Source: Nostocales cyanobacterium HT-58-2 (GTDB lineage Bacteria; Cyanobacteriota; Cyanobacteriia; Cyanobacteriales; Nostocaceae). From it: a stretch of DNA of 64,000 nt. Positions within the stretch are counted from its first letter, which is position 1; each line of letters begins with the position of its first letter. The stretch spans positions 7,381,501-7,445,500 of the forward strand of contig CP019636.1 of the NCBI GenBank assembly GCA_002163975.1, in the 5' to 3' direction. Under the pieces are notes generated by a model that saw only the letters and a program-made list of their open reading frames with translations, did not search any database and was not told where the DNA came from. Position numbers and translations under genes: made by a program. Shown piece by piece: positions 1 to 10,041 of this stretch.

Positions 1-1298
1 TAAATCGGAGTCAGAATCACACCGACAGCTGAGAGCAGGACAACGACAATTTTGAAGCTCGAACTGTAGACATCGCTTGTCGCAATACCAAGGAAGACCA
101 TCAACTCACCGACAAAGCCACTCATCCCTGGTAATGCTAGAGAAGCCATTGCACCCGCTGTGAACAGAGCAAAGGTTTTAGGCATCACTTTCGCTATGCC
201 ACCCATTTTGTCCATCATCAAGGTGTGAGTGCGCTCGTAAGTGACTCCAGCGAGGAAGAACAAGCTAGCAGCAATCAAACCGTGGGAAACCATCTGCAGC
301 ATGGCACCGCTGATACCCAGATCTGTGTAGGAGGCAATACCAATCAGCACAAACCCCATGTGAGCGACAGAAGAGTACGCTAGGCGACGCTTGAGATTGG
401 TTTGAGCAAAGGCACAGCAAGCACCGTAGACAATATTGACCACACCCAAAATTGCCAGCACTGGGGCAAAGTAAACATGAGCGTTGGGCAACATCTCCAT
501 GTTGATGCGGATGAGCGCATAACCACCCATCTTCAACAACACACCAGCCAAAATCATTGAACCAGGTGCTGAAGCTTCACCGTGAGCATCAGGTAACCAA
601 GTATGTAGAGGGAAAATCGGCAGCTTGACACCAAAGGCAATTAAGAAGCATGTGTAAACTAACAGTTCAAAGGCTTTGGGATATTCCTTCATGCCCAGAC
701 TTGCCATGTCAAAGGTGACAGTGTCTCCAGAGAACGCCATTGCAAAGCCTGCGACCAAAATAAATATTGATGCAGCAGCAGTGTAGAGAATAAATTTAGT
801 AGCTGCGTAGCGACGCTTTTCTCCTCCCCAAATGGAAATGAGCAAGTACACCGGTACCAACTCGATTTCCCACATTAGGAAGAACAACAGCAAATCCTGG
901 GCAACAAACACGCCAATTTGGGCGCTGTACATCGCCAGCATCAAACCATAAAACAAACGCGGCTTTTTGGTTACTTTCCAAGCCGCGAAGACTGCCAGTG
1001 TATTAATCAAGCCTGTTAGCAGGATTAAGGGCATCGATAAACCATCAACTGCTACAGACCAATTCAAACCCAACTGCGGAACCCAAGAATATTTTTCTAC
1101 CAGTTGGAAGGCGGAACTTTGAAAGTCGTAGTTTTGCCAGAAGGTGTAAATCATCAAAGCAAAGTCCGCGATCGCAACTCCCAGACCATACCACCGGACA
1201 GTTTTGCCTTCCTTATCTGGGACTAAGGGAATGGCTAGAGCAGCCACTATCGGCAAGAGAATTATCGTCGTTAACCAAGGAAACTCAATCGTATTCAT
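1..1298 (-). CDS. ndhD: NAD(P)H-quinone oxidoreductase chain 4 (NdhD), C-terminus cut by window edge
   Basis: Membrane subunit of the cyanobacterial NDH-1 complex in the thylakoid, an antiporter-like proton channel serving respiration and cyclic electron flow. Translating the minus strand from the ATG at 1298 gives an unbroken 432-residue hydrophobic frame starting [20 protein letters not shown]. It contains the family segments [39 protein letters not shown] and [15 protein letters not shown]. The charged TWLPDAH and MWEIE stretches are typical of NdhD/NuoM. Family members run to about 525 residues, so roughly the last 90-100 are missing only because the window starts here. It resembles NdhD1 rather than the CO2-uptake forms, but that sub-assignment is tentative. 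thrB follows downstream on the window side, an arrangement I recall from other cyanobacteria. Confidence 0.95.
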   Translation of the reverse strand, partial: MNTIEFPWLTTIILLPIVAALAIPLVPDKEGKTVRWYGLGVAIADFALMIYTFWQNYDFQSSAFQLVEKYSWVPQLGLNWSVAVDGLSMPLILLTGLINTLAVFAAWKVTKKPRLFYGLMLAMYSAQIGVFVAQDLLLFFLMWEIELVPVYLLISIWGGEKRRYAATKFILYTAAASIFILVAGFAMAFSGDTVTFDMASLGMKEYPKAFELLVYTCFLIAFGVKLPIFPLHTWLPDAHGEASAPGSMILAGVLLKMGGYALIRINMEMLPNAHVYFAPVLAILGVVNIVYGACCAFAQTNLKRRLAYSSVAHMGFVLIGIASYTDLGISGAMLQMVSHGLIAASLFFLAGVTYERTHTLMMDKMGGIAKVMPKTFALFTAGAMASLALPGMSGFVGELMVFLGIATSDVYSSSFKIVVVLLSAVGVILTPI

Positions 1299-1610
1299 CA
1301 CTGACAATCAGTTTATATTTTTATTTTTAATTACATTATATTAAGGAATTCATAGTTCTGTGAACGTTATTTCTCTAAGAAAACCAAATCTTTAACATTT
1401 ATAGGAATAAATACTTAACGCTTACTACCGAAATCCATTCTAATTGTAAAGTTTTCCAACGTCAACAAAAAACGGTGACTCCCGCCACCGTTACAAATAG
1501 TAATATTAAATCTTTCTAAAGAGAGATGTTTGGTCAGTAACTTCTTACTACTTAAACAGGAAGTTATATTAAGTTACACAAAATTTGAAAGGCAATACGG
1601 TTTACAAATG
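1299..1610. other. Gap between thrB 3' end and ndhD start
   Basis: This 312-bp AT-rich spacer precedes ndhD on the minus strand, so it should hold the ndhD promoter and leader. I see no open frame, RNA gene or strong hairpin in it. Confidence 0.5.
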
Positions 1611-2576
1611 TTAAAGCGTTCCTAACGTAGAAGATGTCGCTCCTTGGGTATCAACACAAAGCGATTGCACCTCTGCCTGTATTCCCTCTTCCTGCCAAGC
1701 CGCTGTCATCGATGCCGCTACACTTTGAGAGTGAGCCTTATCAGTCAAAGCCAATAGCGTTGGTCCGGCACCACTAATGACCATACCATAAGCGCCAGCA
1801 GCAACAGCCGCCGAATGTACCGCATCATAACCTCGAATCAATCCTTTGCGATAAGGCTGATGTAATCTATCTTGCAAAGCAGCCTTTAACCAATCACTCC
1901 TGCCAGTTTCCAAACCGCGCAACAATAACCCCAGATGTGCCGCATTAAATATGGCATCTGCACGGCTCACTTCAGTTGGCAGAACTCCTCGCGCCTCCTT
2001 CGTTGAAAGCTCAAAATCTGGAATTGCCACAACTGGCACAACCTCCTCACACCAAGGAATTTCACAAATCTCCCACTCTCTGTGCGGTTCAATTTCCAAC
2101 CCCGTCGCCGCCAAACGACATCCTCCCAACAAAGCCGGCACCACATTATCAGGATGTCCTTCTAGAGCGATCGCCAACTCCATCAACTGCGACTGGCTGA
2201 GTGGCTCCCCAGCCAGTAAATTAGCGCCAACCAAACCCCCAACTATTGCTGTCGCCGAACTCCCTAAACCCCTTGCCAGAGGCACACCAAGATGAATATC
2301 AAATTGCACAAGTGGCGGCGTCTGATCTATGTGTTGATAAAACTTCACAAACGCTTGATAGAGCAAATTACTTTCATCAGTGACAACTCGTTCAGCTTCT
2401 GCACCCGTGACAGTCATTATCACTTTGCCAGTCTCTTTGGAAGGGGAAGATGTATCAAGGAGAGTGAACTTGAACTGGTTGTACAGTGTTAAAGCCGCAC
2501 CAATACAATCAAAACCTGGTCCTAAATTGGCAGTGGTTGCTGGAACAGTGACAGATACACAAGAAATAACAGACAT
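1611..2576 (-). CDS. thrB: Homoserine kinase
   Basis: Phosphorylates homoserine to O-phosphohomoserine in cytoplasmic threonine synthesis. The 321-residue product is a GHMP kinase: the N-terminus VTVPATTANLGPGFDCIGAA is diagnostic for homoserine kinases, the phosphate-binding loop PLARGLGSSATAIVGG sits near residue 100, and the C-terminal GHMP motif reads VISGAGPTLLAL. The ATG at 2576 is preferred because homologues begin MSV; an in-frame ATG two codons upstream (2582) is possible. Neither has a strong Shine-Dalgarno sequence. An insertion sequence ends about 25-30 bp upstream, so the gene may have lost its original promoter and could depend on a promoter in or beyond the element. Confidence 0.95.
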   Translation of the reverse strand: MSVISCVSVTVPATTANLGPGFDCIGAALTLYNQFKFTLLDTSSPSKETGKVIMTVTGAEAERVVTDESNLLYQAFVKFYQHIDQTPPLVQFDIHLGVPLARGLGSSATAIVGGLVGANLLAGEPLSQSQLMELAIALEGHPDNVVPALLGGCRLAATGLEIEPHREWEICEIPWCEEVVPVVAIPDFELSTKEARGVLPTEVSRADAIFNAAHLGLLLRGLETGRSDWLKAALQDRLHQPYRKGLIRGYDAVHSAAVAAGAYGMVISGAGPTLLALTDKAHSQSVAASMTAAWQEEGIQAEVQSLCVDTQGATSSTLGTL

Positions 2577-2713
2577 CAGCATCTAAAAAGTATTGTAGTG
2601 ACTGTTGACACTTCCACGGCTAGAAGCACGTGGGATTCTTGGCTCAATGAATCAACTTGTCTAAATGAGTTTCCCCAATTAAACAGTGGTTGGTTTCTCC
2701 ACGCCACATGCTT

Positions 2714-2815
2714 CTCCTTACGGAGACGCTGCGCGAACAAGTCGGGGAACCCTTTCGGCAATCGCCTACGGAGGAAAACCCTCCTGCAGCGTTGCCTCAC
2801 CAACGCAGTGGCTCC
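2714..2815. repeat. GC-rich dispersed repeat inserted in tnpB, flanked by CTCC
   Basis: The segment is bounded by CTCC at 2714-2717 and 2812-2815. Removing 98 bp, one CTCC included, rejoins the upstream tnpB frame (...HNAWE) to the continuation KHVAWRNQPLFNWGNSF. It holds self-complementary GC-rich modules such as CCTACGGAGG and GCGCAGCGTCTCC that recur elsewhere in the window. Confidence 0.7.
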
Positions 2816-3713
2816 CAAGCGTTATGAGTTTCCGTGTGCCCCACGGTACTTAATTGATATCCGGCTTGTTTGAGTGCTTTGTCTAAAATATTGATGGCTG
2901 CATTGTGGTCACGATCTAGTACACACCCACATTTACAAATGTGAGTACGCATAGAAAGTGATTTTTTTACAACTTCCCCACACTCAGAGCAATTTTGTGA
3001 AGTGTATTGAGGAGGAACGGAAACAACTATCCGCCCATACACTTTGCCAAAATATTCTAACCACTGAGTGAATTGTGACCAACCAGCATCACTAATTGAC
3101 TTAGCAAGCCTACGGTTTTTAACCATGTTCCTTATTTGAAGTTTCTCAAAAGCCACGAAATCATTAGATTTCACTACGCACAACGCCTGTTTGACGGCGT
3201 GGTCTTTACGCTGGCGAGAAACTTTTAAATGCTTGCGTCCTAACTTCTTAACTGCGCGTTTACGATTGTTAGAACCTTTCTTCTTACGACTAACCCGCTT
3301 TTGTAGTCGTTTCAAAGCTTTTTCTGACTTTCTCAAATGACGAGGATTGTCAACTTTTAAACCGTTGGAATCAGTGTAGAAAGCTGATAGCCCCACATCT
3401 AACTCAATGGTTTTTCCAGCAGGTTGAATATCTACATTTCTGTCTGCTTGTATGCAGAATTGAACGTAGCACCCGTCACTACGACGAACAATCCTAACTC
3501 GTTTGATTTGGTCTATTTGATAATAATGCAAGTCGTATGTACCAACCAATTTCAGTTTTCAAATACCACACTTGTCAATAAAATTAATGTATTTACGGTC
3601 ATCAGATAACTTCCATCCTGTTTGCTTGTACTCTACAGAACGGTTGTTTTTCTGAAACTGTGGGAAGCCTTTCTTACCCGGTTTCCCCGACTTGCAATTA
3701 TCGTAGAATCTTT

Positions 3714-3729
3714 GAATTGAGGAATTGAG
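3714..3729. repeat. 8-bp tandem duplication causing the tnpB frameshift
   Basis: GAATTGAG occurs twice head to tail. With one copy deleted, the minus-strand frame is continuous from the TnpB N-terminus into the conserved FYDNCKSGKPGKKGFPQF stretch. Confidence 0.85.
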
Positions 3730-4091
3730 AAAGATGCTCTCTCTGTTGCAGCTTGTCTAGCCTGTGAATTTAGTTTATTGGCAAACTCAAATTCTTTAGC
3801 CAAAACAGCACTTAACTTACTCAGTTCAGATAACTTAACACCACGATTGTCCATCCAAAACCGTATAGATTTATTCCGTACAAACTGAAATGTACGGATA
3901 GCTTCATCAACTTTTTGATATTGCTCGACTCTCCCTTTGGCTTTGAATTCGTAAACAATCATGGTGCATTTCTCATTATCGACCTATTACTATCATAAAT
4001 GTGTTTACAACCACGATGTTTCCCTAAATACACATTTTCTAAAAAAACTTTAGATCTTTGGACGGCAACTAAAGTTGCTACGCATTCATGA

Positions 4092-4262
4092 GTCAGCACT
4101 GAAGGAGGGTTTCCAACGCCAGATGCTCCACTTGGGGAAACACGCCAGGTGCTACAACGCGGGGAACCCGCGCAACGCACTGGCTCCCCAAGACCGCACT
4201 GGCTCCTCCGTAGGTGTCTGGCGTCCCCACGGCTAAAAGCCGATGGGCTTTCTGCTCTCAAC
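4092..4262. repeat. GC-rich dispersed repeat cluster in the left end of the IS
   Basis: Shows the modules GGAGGGTTTCCAACGCCAG, CGCACTGGCTCC (two versions) and CTCCGTAGGTGTCTGGCGTC. Related modules occur at 2714-2815, 34660-34802 and 38757-38970. The inner side of this stretch carries the IS left-end hairpin. Confidence 0.6.
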
Positions 4263-4273
4263 ACTGTAAGTGC

Positions 4274-5251
4274 CTAACTACAAAAATTTAATTTATTATG
4301 CGAACAATCGAACAAATGTAAACCAAACTGCTGGGAAAGTTCCTCACAAACCTTCACCCCGCGAACACTATTACTGCGGAAATCTAGGAGTGGTGAAAAC
4401 ACGCCAATTCCCATTAAATTTGGAACAACGGCGATAATACCACCAGACACACCACTTTTTGCAGGAATACCAACCTTATATGCCCATTCTCCTGCAAAAT
4501 TGTACATTCCGCAGGTATACATAACACTAAGAATATCTTTGATGTAACGGCTATCCACTGCTGTTTTTTTTGTAAAGGGATTGATACCCTTGTTAGCTAG
4601 GGTCGCTGCCATGACTGCCAAATCGTAACAATTCACCATAACAGAACACTGCTGAAAATACAGGTCTAGCGATTCATCAAGATGTTGGTCAATCATGCCA
4701 AAGTTGAGCATCAAGTGTGCCATTGCTCGGTTGCGATGTCCTGTGATACGCTCTGAGGTAAATACGGAGATATCAACGAACATATTGTGACCAGTATATC
4801 GCTGAAACATATCCAGCATCCGGTTAAGTCGTTCAGTGGCACTTGAGCCTTTAATCAAGCTGGTCGTTGCTATAGCCCCCGCATTAACCATTGGATTGTA
4901 AGGTCGCTTTGATTTCTCATCAAGGATGATGGCGTTGAATGCATCCCCCGTTGGTTCTACGCCCACTTTTGTTAACAGGTAATCGCGTCCATGATCCTCA
5001 AGCGCCAACCCGTAGACAAAGACTTTAGAAATCGATTGAATCGTAAAGAGTTGGTTGTAATCACCAACTTTGTAAATGTCACCATTGACGGTAGCAATGC
5101 AAATACTGAAGAGGTCTGGATTAACTTTTGCAAGTTCTGGAATGTAGTTTGCTACAGATCCATCTCGCAGTGACTTGTACTTTGAATGTAAGTCCTCCAG
5201 AAAAGATTGAAATGATGATGCAGCTGTTTGTAAATCTTGCTGTTTTGTCAT
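4274..5251 (-). CDS. glsA: Glutaminase A
   Basis: Hydrolyses glutamine to glutamate and ammonia. The 325-residue product has the serine-dependent beta-lactamase-like fold of the glutaminase family. The SxxK motif is Ser73-Ile-Ser-Lys76, followed by the family blocks [31 protein letters not shown] and, near the C-terminus, [16 protein letters not shown] with [10 protein letters not shown]. Length is near the usual 305-330. It begins with an ATG ([10 protein letters not shown]). The gene stands alone: the IS lies just downstream and a long AT-rich gap upstream. Whether it has a NtcA-type nitrogen-control site was not resolved by eye. Confidence 0.95.
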   Translation of the reverse strand: MTKQQDLQTAASSFQSFLEDLHSKYKSLRDGSVANYIPELAKVNPDLFSICIATVNGDIYKVGDYNQLFTIQSISKVFVYGLALEDHGRDYLLTKVGVEPTGDAFNAIILDEKSKRPYNPMVNAGAIATTSLIKGSSATERLNRMLDMFQRYTGHNMFVDISVFTSERITGHRNRAMAHLMLNFGMIDQHLDESLDLYFQQCSVMVNCYDLAVMAATLANKGINPFTKKTAVDSRYIKDILSVMYTCGMYNFAGEWAYKVGIPAKSGVSGGIIAVVPNLMGIGVFSPLLDFRSNSVRGVKVCEELSQQFGLHLFDCSHNKLNFCS

Positions 5252-6094
5252 GAAGCTGACAGTGGAGTTTGAAAAATCAAGACTTTTCTACCTTGGTTTA
5301 GGTTTTATGTATTCGATTTGCGTAAACGCATCTAGTTAATTCTCTCATTGGAAATTTTACTTTCGCGGTAAAAATTATTCATTCAACAGTATCTATGACG
5401 TTATCTTTTTTATTCAGGATTTATGTAATTTATTTTACTTACATTTGTAGAATATTTAAAAAATATGTGAATCATGAGTAGATTTCATATACAGTTGGTT
5501 AAAAACAGTAATACTTAAAAAGTAAAAATATATACTTAGTTAGTCCTCTAACTCAAACTGGCTTATTGCTTGTAAAGCAGAAAAAAGAAAGGCTCAAAAG
5601 TTAGTACTTAGTAGACAGTATTTGCGGTGAGTTATTAAAATTACCAAGTATTTTATTTGAGTCTTTAATTTGTTTTTTTCGTAAAATAAGCAGAAAATAA
5701 GTAAAAATATGGTAATATAAGCGTTTTTATAATTAAATTACCATTAATCATGTTTATACACAACTGGGAAAGACCTCCCAATCAATTTAATTACCAAATA
5801 TTGTTAGGTTTTACTAATAAAATTTCTAATTATACAAAAAAACTGTTACACAGCCAGAATGCTCTTTTGAGTAGGGTTTCGGGCATCAAATACGAATGTA
5901 AATTAGAGAAACTGACCAAGATTTACGCTAAATCCCTGATCCCCAACCCCAGAAGTTCATGTTACTCTGTTGCAGTTAAAAGCAAAGAGTGAAAGCGGAA
6001 CGAGTTTGAGTTTTAGGGAGGAATCACTCATTAGTAGTGCAACATCCCGCAAATAATTAAACCTCTGTTCTTCAGTCGCTTTAATATCGGACGC
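5252..6094. other. AT-rich gap between divergent glsA and the RlpA-like gene
   Basis: Contains the promoter regions of both flanking genes. The only open frame of note (5750-5992) lacks a ribosome-binding site and recognisable features, so it was not called. I see no RNA gene or strong hairpin. Confidence 0.45.
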
Positions 6095-7225
6095 ATGAAT
6101 CAAAAACATTTGTGGACTGTTGTCGCTCTGTTTACAACTGTGTTAGGGATACCGTCAGTGGGTCGCGCCCAGACGACCAAAAAAACGGCTCCTACACAAC
6201 CTATTACTTCTGGTGATGTGGTGAAAGTAGGAGAATACAAATCCCCAGCAGAGAACCCTGCTTCTGATGCTGCTGTGATAACAGAAATTCACACTCATGA
6301 AGTGGCAGGACGTCAGGCGGCAACGCTCTATATTCGCAATATCCCAGTTCTCACCTTTGTTGGTCAAAAGCCAGTTGCAAGCACAGAAATCAAAGTTGGT
6401 GCATTTGCTAATGAGAAGGGCGCACAGCTTATCAGTGCAAATGCAAGCAGTCCAACAAAGGTAGCATCAATTGGGGCAAGCGTAGATATCAACAACCGGG
6501 CTAATTCTACCCAGGATGACCCAGTTCTCAGGGCTTCAGTAGTCGCAGCCAAGATAAACCAGCTCATCTGGGATAAAGTGGACGCCAACAAGATTACAGT
6601 GAGTTGGAAAGCAGGAGGCGAATCCACAACTCGTAAAGCCAAGAATAACAACAAACCTGGTCAGGAGCAGTTAGATGGTAATGCAGAGCGCAGCGCCAAA
6701 GGCGATCGCTACATTATCAAAGCAAATGGCGAAGAAATCGTAGAAATCGATGACGATACACGGCTAGCAGATTCAACCAACAATCCATCAAAAGATGCAC
6801 TGCAAGCCACAAATCGCCTGCGCAGACTTATAGGCAACGCTTCTCCCATTAGCGAGATTGCTAATTTACCTGCGCAATCGCCACTGCAGTTACCAAAAAT
6901 CTCCATGCCAAAATTGCCAGTACAAATAGCCAGAGGATTAAGAGGAATGGCTTCTTACTATGGCTATGACGGTTCTGGCAATCAGACTGCCACAGGTGAG
7001 AGGTTTAATCCAGAAGGAATGACCGCTGCACATCGCTCTTTGCCCTTTGGTACACGAGTCCGTGTGACCAACACCCGCAATGGTCGTTCCGTTGTCGTGC
7101 GAATTAATGACCGAGGACCATACATTCGGGGTCGAGTCATAGACCTTTCTGTTGCTGCAGCACGGCTTTTAGGAATGATGGGCAGTGGTGTTGCACCAGT
7201 GCGGATAGAAATCATAGGAAGGTAA
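6095..7225 (+). CDS. RlpA-like secreted protein with C-terminal double-psi beta-barrel
   Basis: The 376-residue product starts with a signal peptide (hydrophobic stretch at residues 8-20, then SVGRAQ). A cyanobacterial N-terminal region of about 250 residues has no match that I recognise. The C-terminal 90 residues form the RlpA domain: [57 protein letters not shown], then AAARLLGMM. RlpA domains act on peptidoglycan glycan strands, as lytic transglycosylases in Pseudomonas, so a periplasmic cell-wall role is likely. Activity of this copy is inferred from motifs only. The ATG follows no strong Shine-Dalgarno sequence. Confidence 0.85.
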   Translation: MNQKHLWTVVALFTTVLGIPSVGRAQTTKKTAPTQPITSGDVVKVGEYKSPAENPASDAAVITEIHTHEVAGRQAATLYIRNIPVLTFVGQKPVASTEIKVGAFANEKGAQLISANASSPTKVASIGASVDINNRANSTQDDPVLRASVVAAKINQLIWDKVDANKITVSWKAGGESTTRKAKNNNKPGQEQLDGNAERSAKGDRYIIKANGEEIVEIDDDTRLADSTNNPSKDALQATNRLRRLIGNASPISEIANLPAQSPLQLPKISMPKLPVQIARGLRGMASYYGYDGSGNQTATGERFNPEGMTAAHRSLPFGTRVRVTNTRNGRSVVVRINDRGPYIRGRVIDLSVAAARLLGMMGSGVAPVRIEIIGR

Positions 7226-7242
7226 AAGTAAGAGAAGTAGAG

Positions 7243-7273
7243 GAAGTACGGGGAAAAAGACTTCCCCTACTTC
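7243..7273 (+). terminator. Hairpin after the RlpA-like gene
   Basis: GAAGTA(C)GGGGAA and TTCCCCTACTTC pair with one bulged base, about 20 bp after the stop codon. There is no U-run, so this is a transcript-end hairpin candidate rather than a classical intrinsic terminator. Confidence 0.4.
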
Positions 7274-7379
7274 TCCCACCCACAAAACTCGTTCATCTTC
7301 ATTCCCCTAGTTGTTGGTCTTCTCCTCAATTTCAGATATAAACTAACTGGGGAGAGCTAGAGAACCTAGGGGTATTTTT

Positions 7380-8984
7380 GTGCGCCTGTTAAGAACAGTC
7401 GCAGCTTTACGCTGCTATTTGGCTAAACACCGTTTTGAGAACCAGCTTGTGGATCAAGCGCACTCGTGGCCATTTGAAGTGACTGCTAGATCAAAGACAG
7501 CACTTGGTTTGGTTCCCACAATGGGAGCATTGCATGAAGGTCATTTAAGTTTAATTCAACAGGCGCGGCAAGAAAATGCCACGGTAATTGTCAGTATCTT
7601 CGTGAATCCGCTGCAGTTTAGTCCCAACGAAGATTATCAACGCTATCCTCGTACTTTAGAGCAAGACCGATTACTGTGCGAAAAAACAGGGGTCGATGCG
7701 ATTTTTGCTCCTTCTCCGGAAGAAATGGGAGTTTTGGAGAAGAATATACAAGAATCAAAAGTTACACAAGTTATACCACCATCTGCTATGATATCAGGCT
7801 TGTGTGGTCGTTCTCGACTGGGTCACTTTCAGGGTGTAGCTACGATTGTAACCAAGCTTTTCAACTTGGTACAGCCTGATCGAGCCTACTTTGGTCAAAA
7901 AGACGGTCAGCAACTTGCTCTTATTAAACGGCTAGTGGCTGATTTAAATTTTCCAATAGAGATTGTTGCTTGTCCTACGGTGCGAGAAGCATCAGGTCTT
8001 GCCTTGAGTTCTCGTAACCAATATTTGACCGCAACACAAAAGCAGCAAGCAGCAGCGTTGTATCAGGGTCTACAAAAGGCCGAAGCAGCGTTTCGTGCTG
8101 GAGAGCGCGATGCAAAAGCGCTTGTAGCAGTCGTGCAGCAAGAAGTCGCAATGTTTAGTTCTGTCTTAGTGGAATATATAGAATTGGTTGAAGCAAATAC
8201 GTTGATGCCTATAGAAGAAAAAATCGAGGAGGAAGCAATGCTCGCGATCGCTGCTCGCCTTGGTTCTACACGTTTGATTGATAATGTTATCCTGCGCGAT
8301 CGCCAACCCATCATCGCGATAGATGGACCTGCCGGAGCCGGAAAATCTACTGTTGCTCGTCAAGTCGCAGCCAAGCTAGGGCTAGTCTATTTAGATACAG
8401 GAGCAATGTATCGCTCTGTAACTTGGCTGGTGCTGCAAAAGGGAATTGCTTTAGACGATGAGTGCGCGATCGCAGAATTAGCGAACCACTGTGTGATTGA
8501 ACTAGCCCCTAGCAAAGATTTACAAACTCCGGTGCAGGTTTGGATCAACGATATTGATGTGACTCAGGCAATTCGCTCGCTTGAGGTGACATCTAAAGTG
8601 TCGGCGATCGCCGCCCAAAGCGCTGTACGTCAAGCACTCGTGAAACAACAGCAACGTTGGGGTAAAAAAGGAGGTTTAGTTGCTGAGGGAAGGGACATCG
8701 GTACCCAAGTGTTTCCAGATGCGGAAGTGAAAATCTTCCTGACTGCTTCCGTGAGCGAACGTGCTCGTAGACGCCAGCAAGACTTTCAAAAACAAGGTCA
8801 ATCAGAAGTGAGTCTAGAGCAGCTGGAAAAAGACATCGCTGAACGCGACTGGAAAGACAGCACCCGTAAAGTTTCCCCTTTACAAAAAGCAGCAGATGCT
8901 GTTGAAATTCAGACGGATGGTATGAGCATTTCTCAAGTGACAGAACAAATTGTTGACTATTACCAGCAGCGCTTATCTCAATAG
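7380..8984 (+). CDS. panC/cmk: Bifunctional pantothenate synthetase / CMP kinase
   Basis: A 534-residue fusion. The first 280 or so residues are pantothenate synthetase (pantoate + beta-alanine + ATP), with LVPTMGALHEGHLSLIQQAR, QFSPNEDYQRYPR and FGQKDGQQLALIKRL. The rest is cytidylate kinase, starting at the P-loop IDGPAGAGKSTVARQ near residue 315, followed by YLDTGAMYRSVTW and VAEGRDIGTQVFPDAEVK. The fusion is a known cyanobacterial arrangement linking coenzyme A and pyrimidine nucleotide metabolism. The start is a GTG at 7380. Short HIP1-containing stretches are embedded around 8240-8310, at the junction between the two domains. Both active-site regions look complete. Confidence 0.96.
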   Translation: MRLLRTVAALRCYLAKHRFENQLVDQAHSWPFEVTARSKTALGLVPTMGALHEGHLSLIQQARQENATVIVSIFVNPLQFSPNEDYQRYPRTLEQDRLLCEKTGVDAIFAPSPEEMGVLEKNIQESKVTQVIPPSAMISGLCGRSRLGHFQGVATIVTKLFNLVQPDRAYFGQKDGQQLALIKRLVADLNFPIEIVACPTVREASGLALSSRNQYLTATQKQQAAALYQGLQKAEAAFRAGERDAKALVAVVQQEVAMFSSVLVEYIELVEANTLMPIEEKIEEEAMLAIAARLGSTRLIDNVILRDRQPIIAIDGPAGAGKSTVARQVAAKLGLVYLDTGAMYRSVTWLVLQKGIALDDECAIAELANHCVIELAPSKDLQTPVQVWINDIDVTQAIRSLEVTSKVSAIAAQSAVRQALVKQQQRWGKKGGLVAEGRDIGTQVFPDAEVKIFLTASVSERARRRQQDFQKQGQSEVSLEQLEKDIAERDWKDSTRKVSPLQKAADAVEIQTDGMSISQVTEQIVDYYQQRLSQ

Positions 8985-9151
8985 TCACCACCATTTGCTG
9001 TTAATGTTCAGCCGAATGCCACAAACGTTTCGTCAGTGTTAATTTTGATGTATTGACAAATTTTGTCTAAAGCCACCAAGCGCATCAAAACCCCAAGCAT
9101 AGCCAAACCGTGTAAACTTGATCTGCAAAGCACTGACAAGCGCCGAAGAAG

Positions 9152-10021
9152 ATGAAACCATCTGCAAAATTCGACTTTGAGGACGAGAAGTACAACGCAC
9201 CAGCTTCTCAAGTCATCCCTTGGTGTCAGATGATTAATCCTCGCTATGGCACAAATGGCTTACAACCTCACGGGTTAGCGATTAAGCTGGATAACGCTCA
9301 CGCTGTGGACTTTCAGCCTGATGATAATTGGCATGAGGTAGAGCATGAATTTAGCTCTGGAGTAGAAACTGTGTATATCACCACTACTCCTCGCTTAGTT
9401 ATAGTGCGTCGGGGACCATTGTCTGTCAAAGACCGGGAAACTGGAGTGAAGTTAGGTACACTCAAAGACAATTACGATGCTTTTTTAGCAGACAAGCTTA
9501 AATTTAAAACATTTACTCGTTATTTAATTTATTTAATTGGAGAAAATAAAAAGTTTTTACATGAATCACCACTACAATTAACGCTGAATGGAGCAGCTGG
9601 AGCAAGCTTCAGTAAAGCTTATTGTGAATATCAACAAGGTAGGGTTAGCGGTGGGTTCCTTGCTGAACTCGAAAGAGCCTACTCCGGGTACCGTAAGCAA
9701 CCTATCGCCCCAAAAGGTTCCCTATTCCATGCTCATGGGATTTTCTCCCCGATTATTAACTGTGAAGAACGAGGAATTGAACCCAATACCGTTTTGGTGG
9801 CTTCCACTGTGGATTATAAACACCCCACAGTTGCTACATTAACACAGTACCTCATTGCTTCCGACTCACAAGAGTCTGAAATTATCTCCAAGACTTTTGA
9901 AGAGTACAAGGACTTCGGAAAGGAAACGATGAAAACCGAAACACCTCGGATGGAAATAGCAGGGGTTTCTGGTTCCTACATTTACCCTGATGAAGATGAT
10001 TATGCTTATCCGCCGTATTAA
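9152..10021 (+). CDS. Conserved cyanobacterial protein of unknown function (DUF5895-like)
   Basis: The 289-residue product begins MKPSAKFDFEDEKYNAPASQ. It has no signal peptide or membrane segment, is rich in aromatic and acidic residues, and ends with the acidic tail YPDEDDYAYPPY. I recall similar proteins named DUF5895 in Nostoc-type genomes, often several copies per genome; this name is from memory. There is no catalytic motif I can point to. Good codon use and an acidic compact N-terminus support a real gene. It stands alone after panC-cmk on the same strand, 167 bp apart, and is followed by dispersed palindromic repeats. Confidence 0.8.
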   Translation: MKPSAKFDFEDEKYNAPASQVIPWCQMINPRYGTNGLQPHGLAIKLDNAHAVDFQPDDNWHEVEHEFSSGVETVYITTTPRLVIVRRGPLSVKDRETGVKLGTLKDNYDAFLADKLKFKTFTRYLIYLIGENKKFLHESPLQLTLNGAAGASFSKAYCEYQQGRVSGGFLAELERAYSGYRKQPIAPKGSLFHAHGIFSPIINCEERGIEPNTVLVASTVDYKHPTVATLTQYLIASDSQESEIISKTFEEYKDFGKETMKTETPRMEIAGVSGSYIYPDEDDYAYPPY

Positions 10022-10041
10022 GTAGCTCGACGTGAATAAAT

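Larger units (their letters stand above)
2605..3962 (-). pseudogene. tnpB: TnpB (RuvC-like RNA-guided nuclease of IS200/IS605), inactivated
   Basis: The ATG at 3962 opens MIVYEFKAKGRVEQYQKVDE, the usual TnpB N-terminus. The frame is lost at 3714-3729 through a tandem duplication of an 8-bp unit (GAATTGAG on the plus strand); removing one copy restores continuous TnpB sequence ending ...SIQRFYDNCKSGKPGKKG. A second lesion is an in-frame TGA at 3559-3561. Beyond it the nuclease core is intact: IELDVGLSAF with the first RuvC Asp, AFEKLQIRNM with the Glu, a CSEC/CKC zinc ribbon and DRDHNAAINIL with the last Asp. A third lesion is a roughly 98-bp GC-rich repeat at 2718-2815 that cuts the C-terminal tail. 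Three independent lesions make function very unlikely. Confidence 0.9.
2605..4265 (-). mobile_element. Degenerate TnpB-only IS200/IS605-type insertion sequence
   Basis: About 1.66 kb between thrB and glutaminase. It carries a broken tnpB and no tnpA. Its right end (2605-2645) reads, on the minus strand, as the hairpin CCCACG-loop-CCGTGG followed by GTGTCAA. Its left end (about 4225-4262) carries a second imperfect hairpin, CCCATCGGCT-TTT-AGCCGTGGGG. Subterminal hairpins without inverted termini or target duplication are characteristic of IS200/IS605 ends. The outer boundaries are estimates. TTAC lies just outside the left end and could be part of the target. Both non-coding ends have also gained GC-rich dispersed repeats. 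Confidence 0.75.

Noticed and set aside
3959-4264. 101-codon open frame on the minus strand before tnpB
   Set aside because: It is made of the IS left end plus GC-rich dispersed repeats; composition is Arg/Ser/Gly/Cys-rich and unlike a protein, with no ribosome-binding site.
5750-5992. 80-codon plus-strand frame
   Set aside because: No ribosome-binding site, no recognisable domain, atypical composition for this genome.
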